Assembly: GCA_018136815.1 (NCBI GenBank)
Contig: CM030935.1
Span: 6,972,707-7,036,706 of the forward strand
Length of the DNA stretch: 64,000 nucleotides
Direction of reading: 5' to 3'
Source of the DNA: Isochrysis galbana
Taxonomy: Eukaryota; Haptophyta; Isochrysidales; Isochrysidaceae
The number at the start of each line of letters is the position of its first letter. Position 1 is the first letter of the stretch. The notes beneath the pieces were generated by a model. The model had not been told where the DNA came from. It ran no database searches and was given only the letters and a program-made list of their open reading frames with translations. Positions 11,395 through 21,405 of this stretch are shown in pieces. The translations under genes were made by a program, and so were the position numbers.

Positions 11395-12257
11395 AAAAAC
11401 ATCTGAAGATTCCGGGCTAACACCTACTCTATCTAGGTAACCCTACCTCTTCCCTGACACCGTCCTTTCTTCCCTTCTCTCCACCTCCCTTTCCCCCCCT
11501 CCCCCTCATTCCTTTGTTAGTCTTCGGTATCGGGGGTGCGGCTTAGGTGCGCTACCGTGGGCCTGGTTCGGAGTGTGGGTTCGGGGCAGGCCGTTTGTTT
11601 GTATGGCGCGAGCGTCTAGCTTATACGCTTGAGTTTGCAACTAACTTTATACTTAGTTCGCCCATGGGGGGGCACGAGCCCCCCTGGGCCCCCCTCTCTC
11701 TTCACTCCTCCCCTGCCATGGGGGAGGAAACGCCCACTCTCCTAGCACGCCTGATGGCCTGCCAGGAGCACACTGCCCTGCTGACCCATCCCTCTCCCCA
11801 CAGGCACGCCTGATTCGCCCGCCCTGGCCTGTCGTGGCCAGCCCATCGCTTTGACCAGCCCCTCCTCCCCCTAGGCCCCCCTGATCAAGACCCCCAGCCA
11901 GCTCCAGTCGACTTGCAGGGCCGTGGAGCGCCAGCGAGGGAGAGGCAGGAGGGGCCAGGGCCATGCCCCAGCCTCACCTGACCCCTGAGCTGTGCTCCAA
12001 GGCCCTTGCATGCAGGCCACCTGGGGACCTGTGAAGAGGGGCCGCAGGCGCGCGCCATGGGCCCCCGCCTCAGGGCGAAGAGAGGAGGAAAAGGGAACAG
12101 GGAGGGGAGGGGGGAGCGGCAGCTCTCCCCTCCGGTGTTTACGGCTGTCTTCTCGACCTACTTGGGTAAGAGAAGACGGGGGCACCAGAACCAGGAGGGA
12201 AGGGCGCTCCATGGCAACTGACTATAAAGTTAGTTACAACCAACTATAAAGTATAAA
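11395..12257. mobile_element. Retroelement fragments: LINE 3' end and two facing 5' heads
   Basis: About 11,395-11,640 matches, on the minus strand, the 3' UTR of the 6.9-kb copy (ATCTGAAG near the terminus, then GGGCCTGGTTCGGAGTGTGG in both). At 11,638 a plus-oriented head starts with hairpin stem AACTAA/TTAGTT and CGCCCATGGGGGG; at about 12,232 a minus-oriented head ends the block (AACTAAC...GTCAGTT, then GCCATGG). The body carries GCCAGCGAGGGAGAGGCAGG, shared with the 13.1, 14.2 and 51.1 kb copies. No protein is encoded. Confidence 0.6.
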
Positions 12258-12486
12258 GTTAGTTGACGTGTTTATATTTAAAGACGGTGCCTTTACGACG
12301 CCGTACAGCAAAGAAGAATGCTCGGCATATTTCGAGCACTCACCCGAAATTTCATGCACGAAGGACGAAGGTCGCACAATACATAAAAAAGAGTTCCTTG
12401 ATTCATGGGACGAAGTGGTTAGCCACGCGATGCGAGTTCTAGCGGCAATCGAAAGAGCGTCCGCCCCCAGACATCAAAGGGAAAGA

Positions 12487-13377
12487 TTAAATTAAAATAA
12501 TTAATGTTATGTCCTAGCCAACCCCACTAGCTAATCGGACACAACTTTTCCGTCCCGGAATCTCGCCATGCCTGACGAGCCAGGTGTCCGAGTGCTACCG
12601 GGGGGAGGGGGCACTGCCCCCTCCCCTCGATATTTGTCCTCCCCCAAGTGCACGCACCGACCCCGCGCACCCCAGCACGTCCTCTCCTCGAGTCCACGCT
12701 GGGGGAAAACCCCTTTCGGGTAAAAACAACGCAGGGGGGGGGGGGGGGGCACTCGTGAAAGAAAGGGAGCCCAGAAGCGCTAATCACTCCTCGCCGGGGC
12801 GAGTGGCCGCGGCGAGCCGCGGCCCTTCCCTCCTGGTTCTGGTGCCCCCGTCTTCTCTTACCTAAACAGGACGAGAAGACACGTAAACGCCGGAGGGGAG
12901 AGCTGCCACTCCCCCCTCCCCTCCCTCTTCCCTCTTCCTCCTCTCTTCCCTGCGGCTCTGGCCCATGGCGCGCGCCTGCGGCCCCTCTTCAGGTCCCCAG
13001 GAGCCCTGCAGGGGGCCTGGGAGCACAGCTCAGGGGGCAGGTGAGGCTGGGGCATGGCCCTGGCCCCTCCTGCCTCTCCCTCGCTGGCTCTCGCGCCCCT
13101 GCCGGTCGACTGGAGCTGGCTGGGGGTCCTGATCAGGGGGGCCCAGGGGGGGAGGAGGGGTTGGTCAGAGCGACAAGCAGGCCAACGCGGGCCAGGGCGT
13201 GCGATCTGTGCCCAGCTCTCTGGGAGAGTCTGGGCAGTCTGAGTGAGTCCCCCCTGCATGCCAAGAGGCAGCGCAGGGGGGTGGATGGTTCTCGCGTTCT
13301 CGCCCCCCATGAGGGGAGTCGAGAGAATGGGGGGGGGCGCGAGGCCCCCCTCCATGGCGACCAATCATAAGATTAGT
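12487..13377 (-). mobile_element. Non-autonomous retroposon with 17-bp target-site duplication
   Basis: Sense (minus) strand starts at 13,377 with ACTAATC-TTAT-GATTGGT, a hairpin with one G.T pair, then CGCCATGG and the GC-rich body, and ends in GGCTAGGACATAACATTA then AT-rich sequence. The flanks repeat GACATCAAAGGG(A/T)AAGA (12,470-12,486 and 13,378-13,394, one mismatch). No ORF with protein character was found. Confidence 0.8.
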
Positions 13378-13673
13378 GACATCAAAGGGTAAGAGGTACA
13401 CGACGGCGACACCCCGTCTCAAGAGGCGGGAGTTGCGCCACAGAGTAGAGAAATTAGGGTTTCGGAAGACGAAAAATACATCAGCAAGCTGCTAACGACA
13501 TCTGGCTACACACCGATACCGACTACCCGGGAGAGGAAACCGGCACCGGGAATGTAGCGGACCCGGAAGGCCGCGCGCACAGAAAGCGAAGGATAGAATT
13601 TTTGCATACCCTGGTACAAATACCCCCGACCGTTGAAAAGTGCTTTACGTGATAGCGTGGAAGTACATACTAA

Positions 13674-14546
13674 ATAAAATAATCAATGTTATATCCTAGC
13701 CAACCCCACTAGCTAATTGGACACAACTTTTCCGTCCCGGAATCCCGCCATGCCTGACGAGCCAGGTGTCCGAGTGCTACCGGGGGGTGGGGGCACTGCC
13801 CCCTCCCCTCGATATTTGTCCTCCCCCCAGTGCACGCACCGACCCCGCGCACCCCAGCGCGTCCTCTCCTCGAGTCCACGCTGGGGGAAAACCCCTTTCG
13901 GGTAAAAGCAACGCGGGGGGGGGGGGGGCATTCGTGAGATAGGGGCCCAGAAGCGCTAATCTCCCTCGCTAGTGCGAGTGGCCGCTGCGAGCCGCGGCCC
14001 TTCCCTCCTGGCTCTGGCGCCCCCGTCTTCTCTTACCCAAACGGGGCGAGAAGACACGTCACTGCCGGAGGGGAGAGCTGCCGCTCCCCCCTCCCCTCCC
14101 TCTTTCCTTTTCCTCCTCTCTTCCCTGCGGCGGGGGCCCATGGCGCGCGCCTGCGGCCCCTCGCTCAGGTCCCCAGATGGCCTGCAGGGCCTGGGAGCAC
14201 AGCTCAGGGGGCAGGTGAGGCTGGGGCATGGCCCTGGCCCCTCCTGCCTCTCCCTCGCTGGCGCTCCGAGCCCCTGCGGGTCGACTGGAGCTGGCTGGGG
14301 GGTCCTGAACAGGGGGGCCCAGGGGGAGGAGGGGCTGGTCAGAGGAATGGGCAGGCCACGACGGGCCAGGGCGGGCGAGTCAGGCGGGCCTGTGAGGAGA
14401 GGAATAGGTCAGCAGGGCTGTGTGCTCCTGGCAAGCCATCAGGCGTGCCAGGAGAGTGGGTGGATCCTCCCCCATGGCAGGGGAGGAGTGGAGAGAGAGG
14501 GGGGCTCGTGCCCCCCCATGGGCGAACTAAGTATAAACTTAGTTGA
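13674..14546 (-). mobile_element. Non-autonomous retroposon with 16-bp target-site duplication
   Basis: This copy is collinear with the one at 12,487-13,377 over most of its length, including the 3' GGCTAGGATATAACATTGA tail. Its 5' end on the minus strand is a perfect 8-bp stem hairpin (AACTAAGT-TTAT-ACTTAGTT) followed by CGCCCATGGGGGGG. The duplication TGGAAGTACATACTAA lies at 13,658-13,673 and 14,547-14,562. Confidence 0.85.
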
Positions 14547-14639
14547 TGGAAGTACATACTAAGAGATTTCTCTGTTCTGTCGTGAGAGGGGCTCGTGTCG
14601 CAGTCTGGCGTCCCGTCTCAAGCAATTTTCGCTTTGATT

Positions 14640-14792
14640 GAGGTCTAGTGCCTGCGCCACTAGCTCGAAGTTGGTACTCATTTTCAACTTGCCCTGTTTG
14701 TAATCTACGAAGATGAGGGTCTCGGTTTCCGGGGGTTCGGCCCATGTGCGCTTCTTTGGGCCATGCTTGGGGCGAGGGCTGAGATAGGCCTT
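14640..14792 (-). pseudogene. C-terminal fragment of a retrotransposon polyprotein
   Basis: The minus-strand reading contains PRPKHGPKKRTWAEPP, then LIFVDYKQGKLKMSTNFELV and AQALDL. It aligns with the C-terminus of the 24.9-kb element (GRKPKLKKSPEL, then VFIENEKGRLQL, then LVAKALGL). It is shorter and more diverged than the other copies. Confidence 0.65.
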
Positions 14793-15271
14793 GTGGCGGT
14801 GCATGTGAGGGTGAAATTCAAATATACATCCCCATCGCCCATCCCTTCCTAGCACGGGTGGGGATGAGTCACCGCCTTCCCTACCCGGGTGGTCGATAAG
14901 AGGTTGGTAAACGGTGGACGGAGAGTGTAGAGCTGCCCGAAGCAATGGGTGCCGAGGGGGCACCTCAGAAGGGTAGACTCGTAGGCTCCGTGTGCACATC
15001 GCTCCCCCCCTCTCGGCAGTATGAGTGTGAGGCTTGAAAACGGCCACCTTGTTGGAGGAGCTAACCTTCATCTAAAAGGCCTTGCCGTCGGATTGAAGAG
15101 AGGGTTCCCGCGATGCCTGCGCTGCATTTCGTGGTCATGCGTCATGTACGGCATATGGGTGATGATCTTGACTAGAGCCCTTGCTCGACGAACCGTGCCA
15201 TCAACAACGTCTACATTCCCCCACACCTAATCAAATGGCTCGGATGCACACATATGCACACACGTGCTCAT
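14793..15271. other. Intergenic, no gene recognised
   Basis: Retroelement-derived sequence fades out by about 14,850. The remainder has no ORF with protein character and contains the 3' flank of the SUA5-type gene. Confidence 0.4.
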
Positions 15272-17014
15272 TCATGCAACTTCCGTTAAAATAATCTCGC
15301 CGTTGGAGCCTAGGACAGCGCTCCGCCCTGAGGCGGCCCTAAAGAGCCGGTCTGCCAAAGCTGGTGCAGCTTCTGCCTTCGCCTCAGCGTGAGAACTTGA
15401 TCGAGAACCAGCATTGCCGAGCTGGTTATCACCACAGGCCTCAGCGATTGCAGAAAGAACGTCCGGGAGCAGCACGCACTTTGCCCGATCCTGCTGGCAC
15501 TCCTCGGCCCATCGCAAAGCTTCGAAGAGTTTGGAGGCGGCGGAGGCGGCGTCGCCATCCGGCGAGAGGTCTCGATAGGCAGCTGCTCGTGGCGCCAAAG
15601 CCGATGCCCTTCCGCCAAAGTCCAAGACAACAGCATTGGAGATCTGATGCGGAGAAGTCGTATGGCCTGCGCCCTGTGAGTACGAGGTAGATTCCAAGGA
15701 CGTCCCAGAGCTAGACAAGCGCAGCAAGAAAGAGGGCAAATCCGGCGCGTAATGCGTAAGTAGCATCCCTGGGGCGGCCATCCCCTTCACCACCTCACTG
15801 TCCCCATCGCTGACCACTTCGCCTGCCGGTGTTTGTTGAGACGCTCCAAAAAATGATCGTGCTTTGCCGGCCGCGGCATGCTGTGGCGCCCCGCTCGTTG
15901 AACACGCTTCTGTCGCAACCTTGCCCACCGCAGTTTGATCTGTCTCAGTTGCAATGGCAACTTTGGCTTTCGATGCTGCCATGGCAGGATTTGAGGATGG
16001 GACGCCGATGACCAAGGCATAGTCTGGCGAGTGAGCTTGAACCCAGCGGCTGAGTTTCGTCTCCGACACTCCCCCACGTCGTAGCAGCACAAGCTGACGG
16101 TTTTCCTCGTCAATCTTCAGCACCGTTGACTCAATTCCAATCTGCAAGGGGGGCGCATAAAACAGAGCTATGTGTTGGAGCCAATTATGCTGAAGCAGGC
16201 ATCCGACAAAGAGCCAGCCGTTGCTTTGGGGGAACGAGATTGTGTCACACCGAAAGCAATTGCAGGTATTTGTGCCCAGTCTCCAAGCGCAGCACGTGCT
16301 AGCGCACACCTCGCATGAAGCACCTGGTTCATCTCTGAGCACAAACACACGCGACTCGCCGAGATCACTCATGACATGTTCGGGCTTAGTAGGCGAGACA
16401 TGCCCGAATCGATTGGCGCTAGGCGCCGCGATGGGAACCCCGGAAGCGGCGATGAGCTGGCGCGCGCGGACGTGTGAGGGGCAGCGCACTCCAACCGCTC
16501 CAGTACCAGCAGAGAGGAGACTAGGCAAGTCAGGAGCCATAGGGGCCACGATCGTGAGTGGACCAGGCCAAAAGTCCGTGGTGAGAGCTAGGAAGAGACG
16601 ACGCGAGTCGGGACTCTGCATGGCAAAGAGTGACTCAGCATCAGTGGCGGAAGATACATGAACAATGAGCGGATCGGTCCGGGGCCGCCCCTTTACTTCG
16701 AAGATGCGCGCCAGAGCGGTCGCGTTCCGCGCATTCGCCCCCAGACCGTACACAGTCTCCGTCGGGAAGGCCACGAGTTCTCCGGCGGCGAGAAGCGAGG
16801 CTGCCTGAGCGACATCCTCCAGATACTCACCCCGGACCTGCGAGAACGAGTCGCTCTCTCCTCTGCCGAGCGCAGTGGCTGCTGGAGACATGGCGCGGCC
16901 GCGGTGCAGCGCACTGATGCTGAGCCTGTGCGGTGGCAGCCGCCGCATGATGCAGGGCAAGAGGACTGCGGCGGCAGCGGTGGAGGCGAAGGCACCCACC
17001 ACAAGGAGTGCCAT
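15272..17014 (-). CDS. SUA5: Threonylcarbamoyl-AMP synthase, SUA5/YrdC family (two exons)
   Basis: Makes threonylcarbamoyl-AMP from Thr, bicarbonate and ATP for the t6A37 modification of ANN-decoding tRNAs. Exon 1 is 16,310-17,014 (ATG at 17,012-17,014) and exon 2 is 15,272-16,141. The 168-bp GT-AG intron is a multiple of three without stops, so an unspliced frame of 580 codons is also open; splicing gives 524 residues and joins ASCE to IGIESTVL, exactly the conserved YrdC sequence. YrdC landmarks: GELVAFPTETVYGLGANA, KGRPRTDPLIVHV, FWPGPLTIV, GVRCPSH and PIAAPSANRFGHVSPT. A C-terminal SUA5 domain is indicated by APGMLLTHYAPDLPSF. The N-terminus has a hydrophobic stretch and then RRLPPHRLS, so organelle targeting is possible. 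It is the archaeal/eukaryotic-length form rather than the short bacterial TsaC. Confidence 0.9.
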   Translation of the reverse strand: MALLVVGAFASTAAAAVLLPCIMRRLPPHRLSISALHRGRAMSPAATALGRGESDSFSQVRGEYLEDVAQAASLLAAGELVAFPTETVYGLGANARNATALARIFEVKGRPRTDPLIVHVSSATDAESLFAMQSPDSRRLFLALTTDFWPGPLTIVAPMAPDLPSLLSAGTGAVGVRCPSHVRARQLIAASGVPIAAPSANRFGHVSPTKPEHVMSDLGESRVFVLRDEPGASCEVCASTCCAWRLGTNTCNCFRCDTISFPQSNGWLFVGCLLQHNWLQHIALFYAPPLQIGIESTVLKIDEENRQLVLLRRGGVSETKLSRWVQAHSPDYALVIGVPSSNPAMAASKAKVAIATETDQTAVGKVATEACSTSGAPQHAAAGKARSFFGASQQTPAGEVVSDGDSEVVKGMAAPGMLLTHYAPDLPSFLLRLSSSGTSLESTSYSQGAGHTTSPHQISNAVVLDFGGRASALAPRAAAYRDLSPDGDAASAASKLFEALRWAEECQQDRAKCVLLPDVLSAIAEACGDNQLGNAGSRSSSHAEAKAEAAPALADRLFRAASGRSAVLGSNGEIILTEVA

Positions 17015-17411
17015 AAATGCTCCGGCTGCCCGCGGCGTGGCTGCCGTCCGGGCTGTGCTTCGCGCACAGGGGGGAGCGGGCGGGAGCGGGGAGGCGGCGA
17101 GCGCCGCGCGGAGAGCGGCACGTAGCGAATAGGAATGTAAAAGACCTCTTTTAGCACACTGCCCATGATCTCCGTCCCCCCTTGATTACATTAGCATGGT
17201 TAGGCGGAACTGTGAACTGTGCCCCTCATTCCCCGATACTTTATGTGGCTTCTGCATGTGTAACTAGGATTCCTTCATTCGTGACGATCTTGGTGCGCTC
17301 TTGGTTGCCTTGTTGGAAGAAGATGCCTTAGTTTTCCGCCGCCTTGGCCAACGGGTTGATCGTAATCACTAATCACCTCTTACCTCTTCCATACATAGAT
17401 GTTACATAGGC
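17015..17411. other. 5' flank of the SUA5-type gene
   Basis: About 400 bases between the SUA5 start and the first repeat. It must hold that gene's promoter. I see no recognisable element. Confidence 0.35.
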
Positions 17412-17585
17412 CATAGGGCGGTCAAACAGCAAACAGCAAACAGGGCTTTTAACTACTAAATGGGGGGGGGGGGGGACATTTTTTGACCATTCTCCAAAGC
17501 CCACAACAAATCTCCCAGGGGGGCCACCTGTCGCCACGAAAATCTTGGCTCTTGCTCTTGGCCAGAAAATGGTGGGATTCTCCAT
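17412..17585 (+). repeat. Dispersed repeat shared, inverted, with 25,440-25,590
   Basis: Both copies carry AGGGCGGTCAAACAG, then CATTTTTTGACC, CTCCCRGGGGGGCYACCTG, GAAAATCTT and AAATGGTG in the same order, on opposite strands. This copy also contains a 14-base G-run. No coding content. Confidence 0.75.
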
Positions 17586-17599
17586 CACGGACGACACAC

Positions 17600-17770
17600 G
17601 ACACCCCCCGGGGTGGGCCCGTACAATCAATCCCAGCCCCTGCCCTCTGGCAGGGGCTGGGCACTCATCATTCTGGCCCAGACCCTTCGCGGGCGCGGGC
17701 CGCGAGCTGCACCCCAACGCCCGCGTTGGGCCTGCCCTCGAGCCCTCGAGCTGACTCCGCGTCAGAGGGT
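17600..17770 (+). mobile_element. Fragment of the GC-rich retroposon body
   Basis: Shares CAGCCCCTGCCCTCTGGCAG, then TCTGGCCCAGACCC and GGGCGCGGGCCGCGAG, with the copies at 8.8, 19.5 and 60.0 kb. The ends are not resolved. Confidence 0.5.
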
Positions 17771-17907
17771 GCAACTCGAGGTTCCCTTTTTTGTCACGCC
17801 CCTCCCGGCTTTTTAGGTATATAATTTCTACTGACCCCCTAACTTCCTAACTTCGCCCCTAGCTCGGGGGTTGACCGCGCGCAAACAAACATAAACACGG
17901 GGACCTA

Positions 17908-18110
17908 TCAAGCGGAAGACGTCTTTTGTTTCGCCTGTGCCTCCCGTTTCAATATCTCCTCCGCATCAAAGGTCAGTTGCATTTTCTCCGTCTTATAAAA
18001 GCGAATATCCTTTGTCTTCCACAGTACCAAGAAGAAAAGAATGAACAGCGCGAAAACCACCCCGACCGCGATCCCGACCTTCGCAGAGCCACCCCCCGAC
18101 GCGATGATTG
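17908..18110 (-). CDS. Possible last exon of a single-pass membrane protein
   Basis: After a candidate acceptor (GCGCAG at 18,111-18,116) the minus strand reads 67 codons to TGA (17,908-17,910): Gly/Ser linker, a strong hydrophobic helix (VGIAVGVVFALFILFFLVLW), then a basic and acidic tail ending AKQKTSSA. That is the layout of a type I membrane protein with a short cytoplasmic tail. No upstream exon is certain; the Cys-containing segment at 18,139-18,214 on the same strand may be one. It could be an orphaned gene fragment. Confidence 0.35.
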
Positions 18111-18138
18111 CTGCGCACCCTCTTCGTGCGTCATGAAT

Positions 18139-18214
18139 CGATCACCATGCCCGTAGTCACCCCCGAGGAAAGCTCCATGAGCTCCCCGCAAGGACTGCAT
18201 TCCGCGCTAGTTGC
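18139..18214. repeat. 76-bp segment shared with 60,993-61,069
   Basis: The two copies differ at only a few positions, in the same orientation. The plus strand would read MPVVTPEESSMSSPQ; the minus strand would read CGELMELSSGVTTGMVID after an AEC.SC pair. Flanks are unrelated, so a short exon-like segment has been copied. Confidence 0.7.
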
Positions 18215-18238
18215 ATAGCGATCCAGAGCATCGAGGAG

Positions 18239-19384
18239 ATGATGAATCACTTGTCGGGTATTCACTCGGGACCCGGCTTCTTCACCGGGAAGCATCGCGT
18301 GTGTCGGCTCCACGACCAACACAACTCGGATGGCACGCCGTACGAGGCCCGACATTACAATGATTGCGCCAACTTCAACGAGGAGATGCAGTCTTGGCTT
18401 CGAAAGGAGATCGTCGAGAAGATCGACAACGTGGTGCATCCAACTCTGGGAGGTGTGTGTCAGAATTCGTCTGAGCGCGTTGGCATGATTGCTCTGAAGT
18501 ACAGGGACAAGGAGACACGCTTGCGGCCGACGCACTACACCCTCGCCACGGGACTCGCCATCGCGCACGCCAATAATGTCTGTATACACAAGTGGCGTCA
18601 ACAACTCCTCGCAAAGGGGCAAAGTGATCCCGACATCGAGGCGTTCGGGACGTGGGAGACGCGGCTGCATGAGATTCTGGGATTGTCGACGTCGGAGTGG
18701 CAGCGAGAGCAGTGGCTACAGCGCGCCACACAGCGTGCGCTCCGCTCCCTCAAGCGGCGCACTACGGAGTACAAGCGCTACCGGAAGCGGCAACGCAAGT
18801 CTCAAACAGAGAAGAGGGGGGAGCAAAAGAGTCATTCGAGCTTCATGTACAAGGGCGAGACCGGCGGGAAGGCTCCGCGGTGCAGTGGCAAAGGCGAGGT
18901 GGGTGCCTGCTCTTGCGCCGGCATGTGCCAGCGCGGATGCCCTTGCAAAGCGGCCCGCGCACTCTGCACTGACGCGTGTCACTCAGGTACAAAGGGAAAC
19001 CAATGCAAGAATTGCGCCGCTGCACCCTTTGCTGCACCCTCGGGCACCTTCGCAGGCGCGGGGTCGTCCGCCGTGCACGCATCGTTGGGCAGCCAAGTCA
19101 CTCGCCATGCATCGGAGGTGCAGTACACCCCACCGCCCGCCGACGAGGACCTCACCGGCAGAGCTATTATGTACTTCTTCGAAGAGGCTGGGTGGTGCAT
19201 GGGTGTAGTGGAGGAGCAACTGGATGACGAGAATGAGGTGGACGAAGAGACCGGGGAAAGGGCGAATTATCTCGTGTACTACCAAGTTGATGACAGTGAG
19301 GTAGCGTATCACCTCGGTGCCAGTGAGTACAACTGTACGGAACGGGGAGCACTGCCGCGTGCATGGCATTTGTTGTCCAATTGA
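18239..19384 (+). CDS. Transposase-like C-terminal region with CXC-type cysteine cluster and Tudor-like end
   Basis: A 381-codon ORF beginning ATGATG at 18,239; the frame is open further upstream, so the true N-terminus may be missing. Residues about 75-130 (SERVGMIALKYRDKE, then HYTLATGLAIAHAN) resemble the C-terminal region of DDE transposases of the MULE/PIF-like kind. Residues about 195-265 contain a Cys cluster (CSGKGEVGACSCAGMC, then RGCPCKAARALCTDAC) like the CXC/tesmin motif seen in several transposases. The end (GRAIMYFFEEAGWCMGVVEE, then YLVYYQVDD) resembles the Tudor/PWWP-like tails common on algal transposon proteins. The family assignment is tentative. A domesticated host protein is possible because the frame is intact. 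Confidence 0.55.
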   Translation: MMNHLSGIHSGPGFFTGKHRVCRLHDQHNSDGTPYEARHYNDCANFNEEMQSWLRKEIVEKIDNVVHPTLGGVCQNSSERVGMIALKYRDKETRLRPTHYTLATGLAIAHANNVCIHKWRQQLLAKGQSDPDIEAFGTWETRLHEILGLSTSEWQREQWLQRATQRALRSLKRRTTEYKRYRKRQRKSQTEKRGEQKSHSSFMYKGETGGKAPRCSGKGEVGACSCAGMCQRGCPCKAARALCTDACHSGTKGNQCKNCAAAPFAAPSGTFAGAGSSAVHASLGSQVTRHASEVQYTPPPADEDLTGRAIMYFFEEAGWCMGVVEEQLDDENEVDEETGERANYLVYYQVDDSEVAYHLGASEYNCTERGALPRAWHLLSN

Positions 19385-19435
19385 AATAGACTTGGTGACA
19401 CATCCCTTTGGTATTGGTTTAGATTGCCTTCGGAA

Positions 19436-20295
19436 CAACTAACAGTAAAACTGATAGGGTCATGGGGGCCCCGTGCCCCCCCTCCTCCATCGCAGACACC
19501 CCCTGGGTGGGCCTGCACACTCAACCTCAGCCCCTGCCTGCTGGCAGGGGCTGAGCTGACATCACTCTGGCACAGACCCTCGCCGAGCGCGCATCGCGCG
19601 CCGCACGCATTCGCCTGCACTGGCCCCTGATCGTACTGACCCCCCACTCCACCACTGAGCCACAGACCACCTGAGCCGCCAGGAGGGCACCCAGGGCCAG
19701 CGAGGCCAGCGAGGGAGAGGCAGGAGAGGCCAAAGGCCCAGCCCCAGCCTCCACTGCCCCCTGAGCTGGCCCAGCTGGCCCTCTGGGGGGACCCGAGGGT
19801 CCCCTCAGAGGGGTGCCATGGCGCGCGCAGGCATCGCACGCCCGTAAGAGAACGAAGAGAACCGCGAGAAAAGAACGACAAAAAAAACGACGCGATCTGA
19901 CCCAAGAAAAGGTGAGACTCACGCCTGTTTACGGTATGTTTACAGGCCGACACCCCGAGAGACACACGAATGCCGCGAAAACGCGGAGATACTTGAAAAA
20001 GACGCGAGAAGAGGGGGCCGAGATCTCCCAGGGGCACGAAGTGTCACATGCAACAGGCGTTTACGTTTGTTTTGCCACAGGAACACCACACCAGCAGGTC
20101 TGCCCCAGCCCACCCCCTGCACTTGGCCCGTTGTAGTGCACGCGGCCCCCCCCCCCGATACCAAAGACAAAGGAATGAAGGGGGTGGTGTAAGGGAGTGA
20201 GTAAACTGGGGTATAGGCGATGTCGTGAATGAGTACCGTGAGTACGTGGACTGTATAGCTAGAGTGAGTAGCCCGAATCTTCAGAAGTTTTATTA
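19436..20295 (+). mobile_element. Retroposon with family 5' hairpin, LINE 3' end and 16-bp target-site duplication
   Basis: The perfect duplication TAGATTGCCTTCGGAA (19,420-19,435 and 20,296-20,311) bounds 860 bases. The 5' end CAACTAACAGTAAAACTG, then ATAGGGTCATGGGGG, is a one-mismatch hairpin followed by the family CATGG. The 3' end GCCCGAATCTTCAGAAG plus TTTTATTA matches the 3' end of the RT-bearing elements. No ORF. This copy ties the GC-rich 5' body and the LINE 3' terminus to one transposed unit. Confidence 0.85.
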
Positions 20296-20311
20296 TAGAT
20301 TGCCTTCGGAA

Positions 20312-21405
20312 GGTGTGCTTGATTGGATTCTAAACTAGAGCACCACATCCTTTATGGCGAGCCTTGTCTTGCTTCACCTACAATGCAATGGAGCAGAAAA
20401 TAGAAAATAGCCGGGCGTGCAGCTCTCCGGGAGTGAAGGAGTGCCCCAAATCGACCGGATGTCATTCGTGGACCGTTCCGAATTGGGCCGAATGGCTCGG
20501 CAGTCTCTTCAGACACATACTCTAGTATACTGTTCTTATTTTTTCGGATTTTAATTGAATCATTGTGGCGAGTTAACACGCCTGCAACGGAAACTAGTGG
20601 CATCCGGTTCAGAAGCCAACCGTCAAAGGCAGCGAAAGGCGCCAAAACTGTTCAATTAAAATCGGCAAAAATACTGGCGGTGATGCCCCAGTGTTGGTGG
20701 ATAAGATGACACTATTCACAGGCCGCAGTCCCGCCGTCAGTGCACACAGCAGTCCTGCCTGTGAGGCCACTCCTTAGGTCCGTTTTGGAGGTGTCGCGAA
20801 GCGAGGAATCAGTCGACCGACGCGGCCCCGCGCAGGCAGCTACACCCGTCCTGAGTGTGCAGGACATTTGCCATCATCCCTCCCTTGAGGGCTGTAGCCA
20901 GCTTAGCCTACTCCAGGAGCATTGATCGAGTCCGTGACCCCCTACGTCAAACGTACTCCAAGGCGCGGCGGCGCGGCTGCCAAGCAGCCGCAGGAGCGCG
21001 GCTCCTGCGGCCACCACTGCGCGCCTAGCCGGACCCAGGCCGCCTTCCACAATGGTATGAAGGATTGCCCACTTCTCTGCGCGCGGGAGGCCGCGCACAT
21101 GCCCGCCAGACCGGCCTTGGGCTTGCGCCTCGCTGCGGCTCTAGCGTAGCAGAGAGGGAAAGATGAAGGGCCCTGTCTTGGTCGAACGGCCGAGGCGTGG
21201 ACGCCACACACTCGATTGAAATTGTCCCTCCCACCTCCCTACCAACAGCCGCGGCCCGGCCCATATCTGTCAGTGGGTTGCGGAGGTGGAGGGAGCCCCC
21301 GGCGGGCGAGCAGTGCCTCCGCCGCGGCCGCCATCGGGGCAGCGCGGGACCACCGTAAAAGGCTCTTTCTAACTTGGGCCTACCACCTTAAGACACCCAA
21401 GGCAC
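20312..21405. other. Intergenic and 5' region of the UFD1-domain gene
   Basis: No gene recognised. A minus-strand open frame at 20,352-20,645 has no family resemblance. The last 400 bases are GC-rich and may hold the promoter or a 5' UTR intron of the following gene. Confidence 0.4.

Larger units (their letters stand above)
12258..14562 (+). mobile_element. Relic of the reverse-transcriptase retrotransposon carrying two later insertions
   Basis: Plus-strand pieces align in order with the copy at 22,901-25,004: 12,262-12,486 (KDGAFTTPYSKEEC, HKKEFLDSWDE) matches about 23,760-23,950; 13,395-13,530 (RVSEDEKYIS) matches 24,030-24,100; 13,580-13,673 (DRIFAYPGTNTP) matches 24,640-24,720. Large internal deletions and frame breaks make it dead. 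The pieces are separated by two younger retroposons at 12,487-13,377 and 13,674-14,546. Confidence 0.8.
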
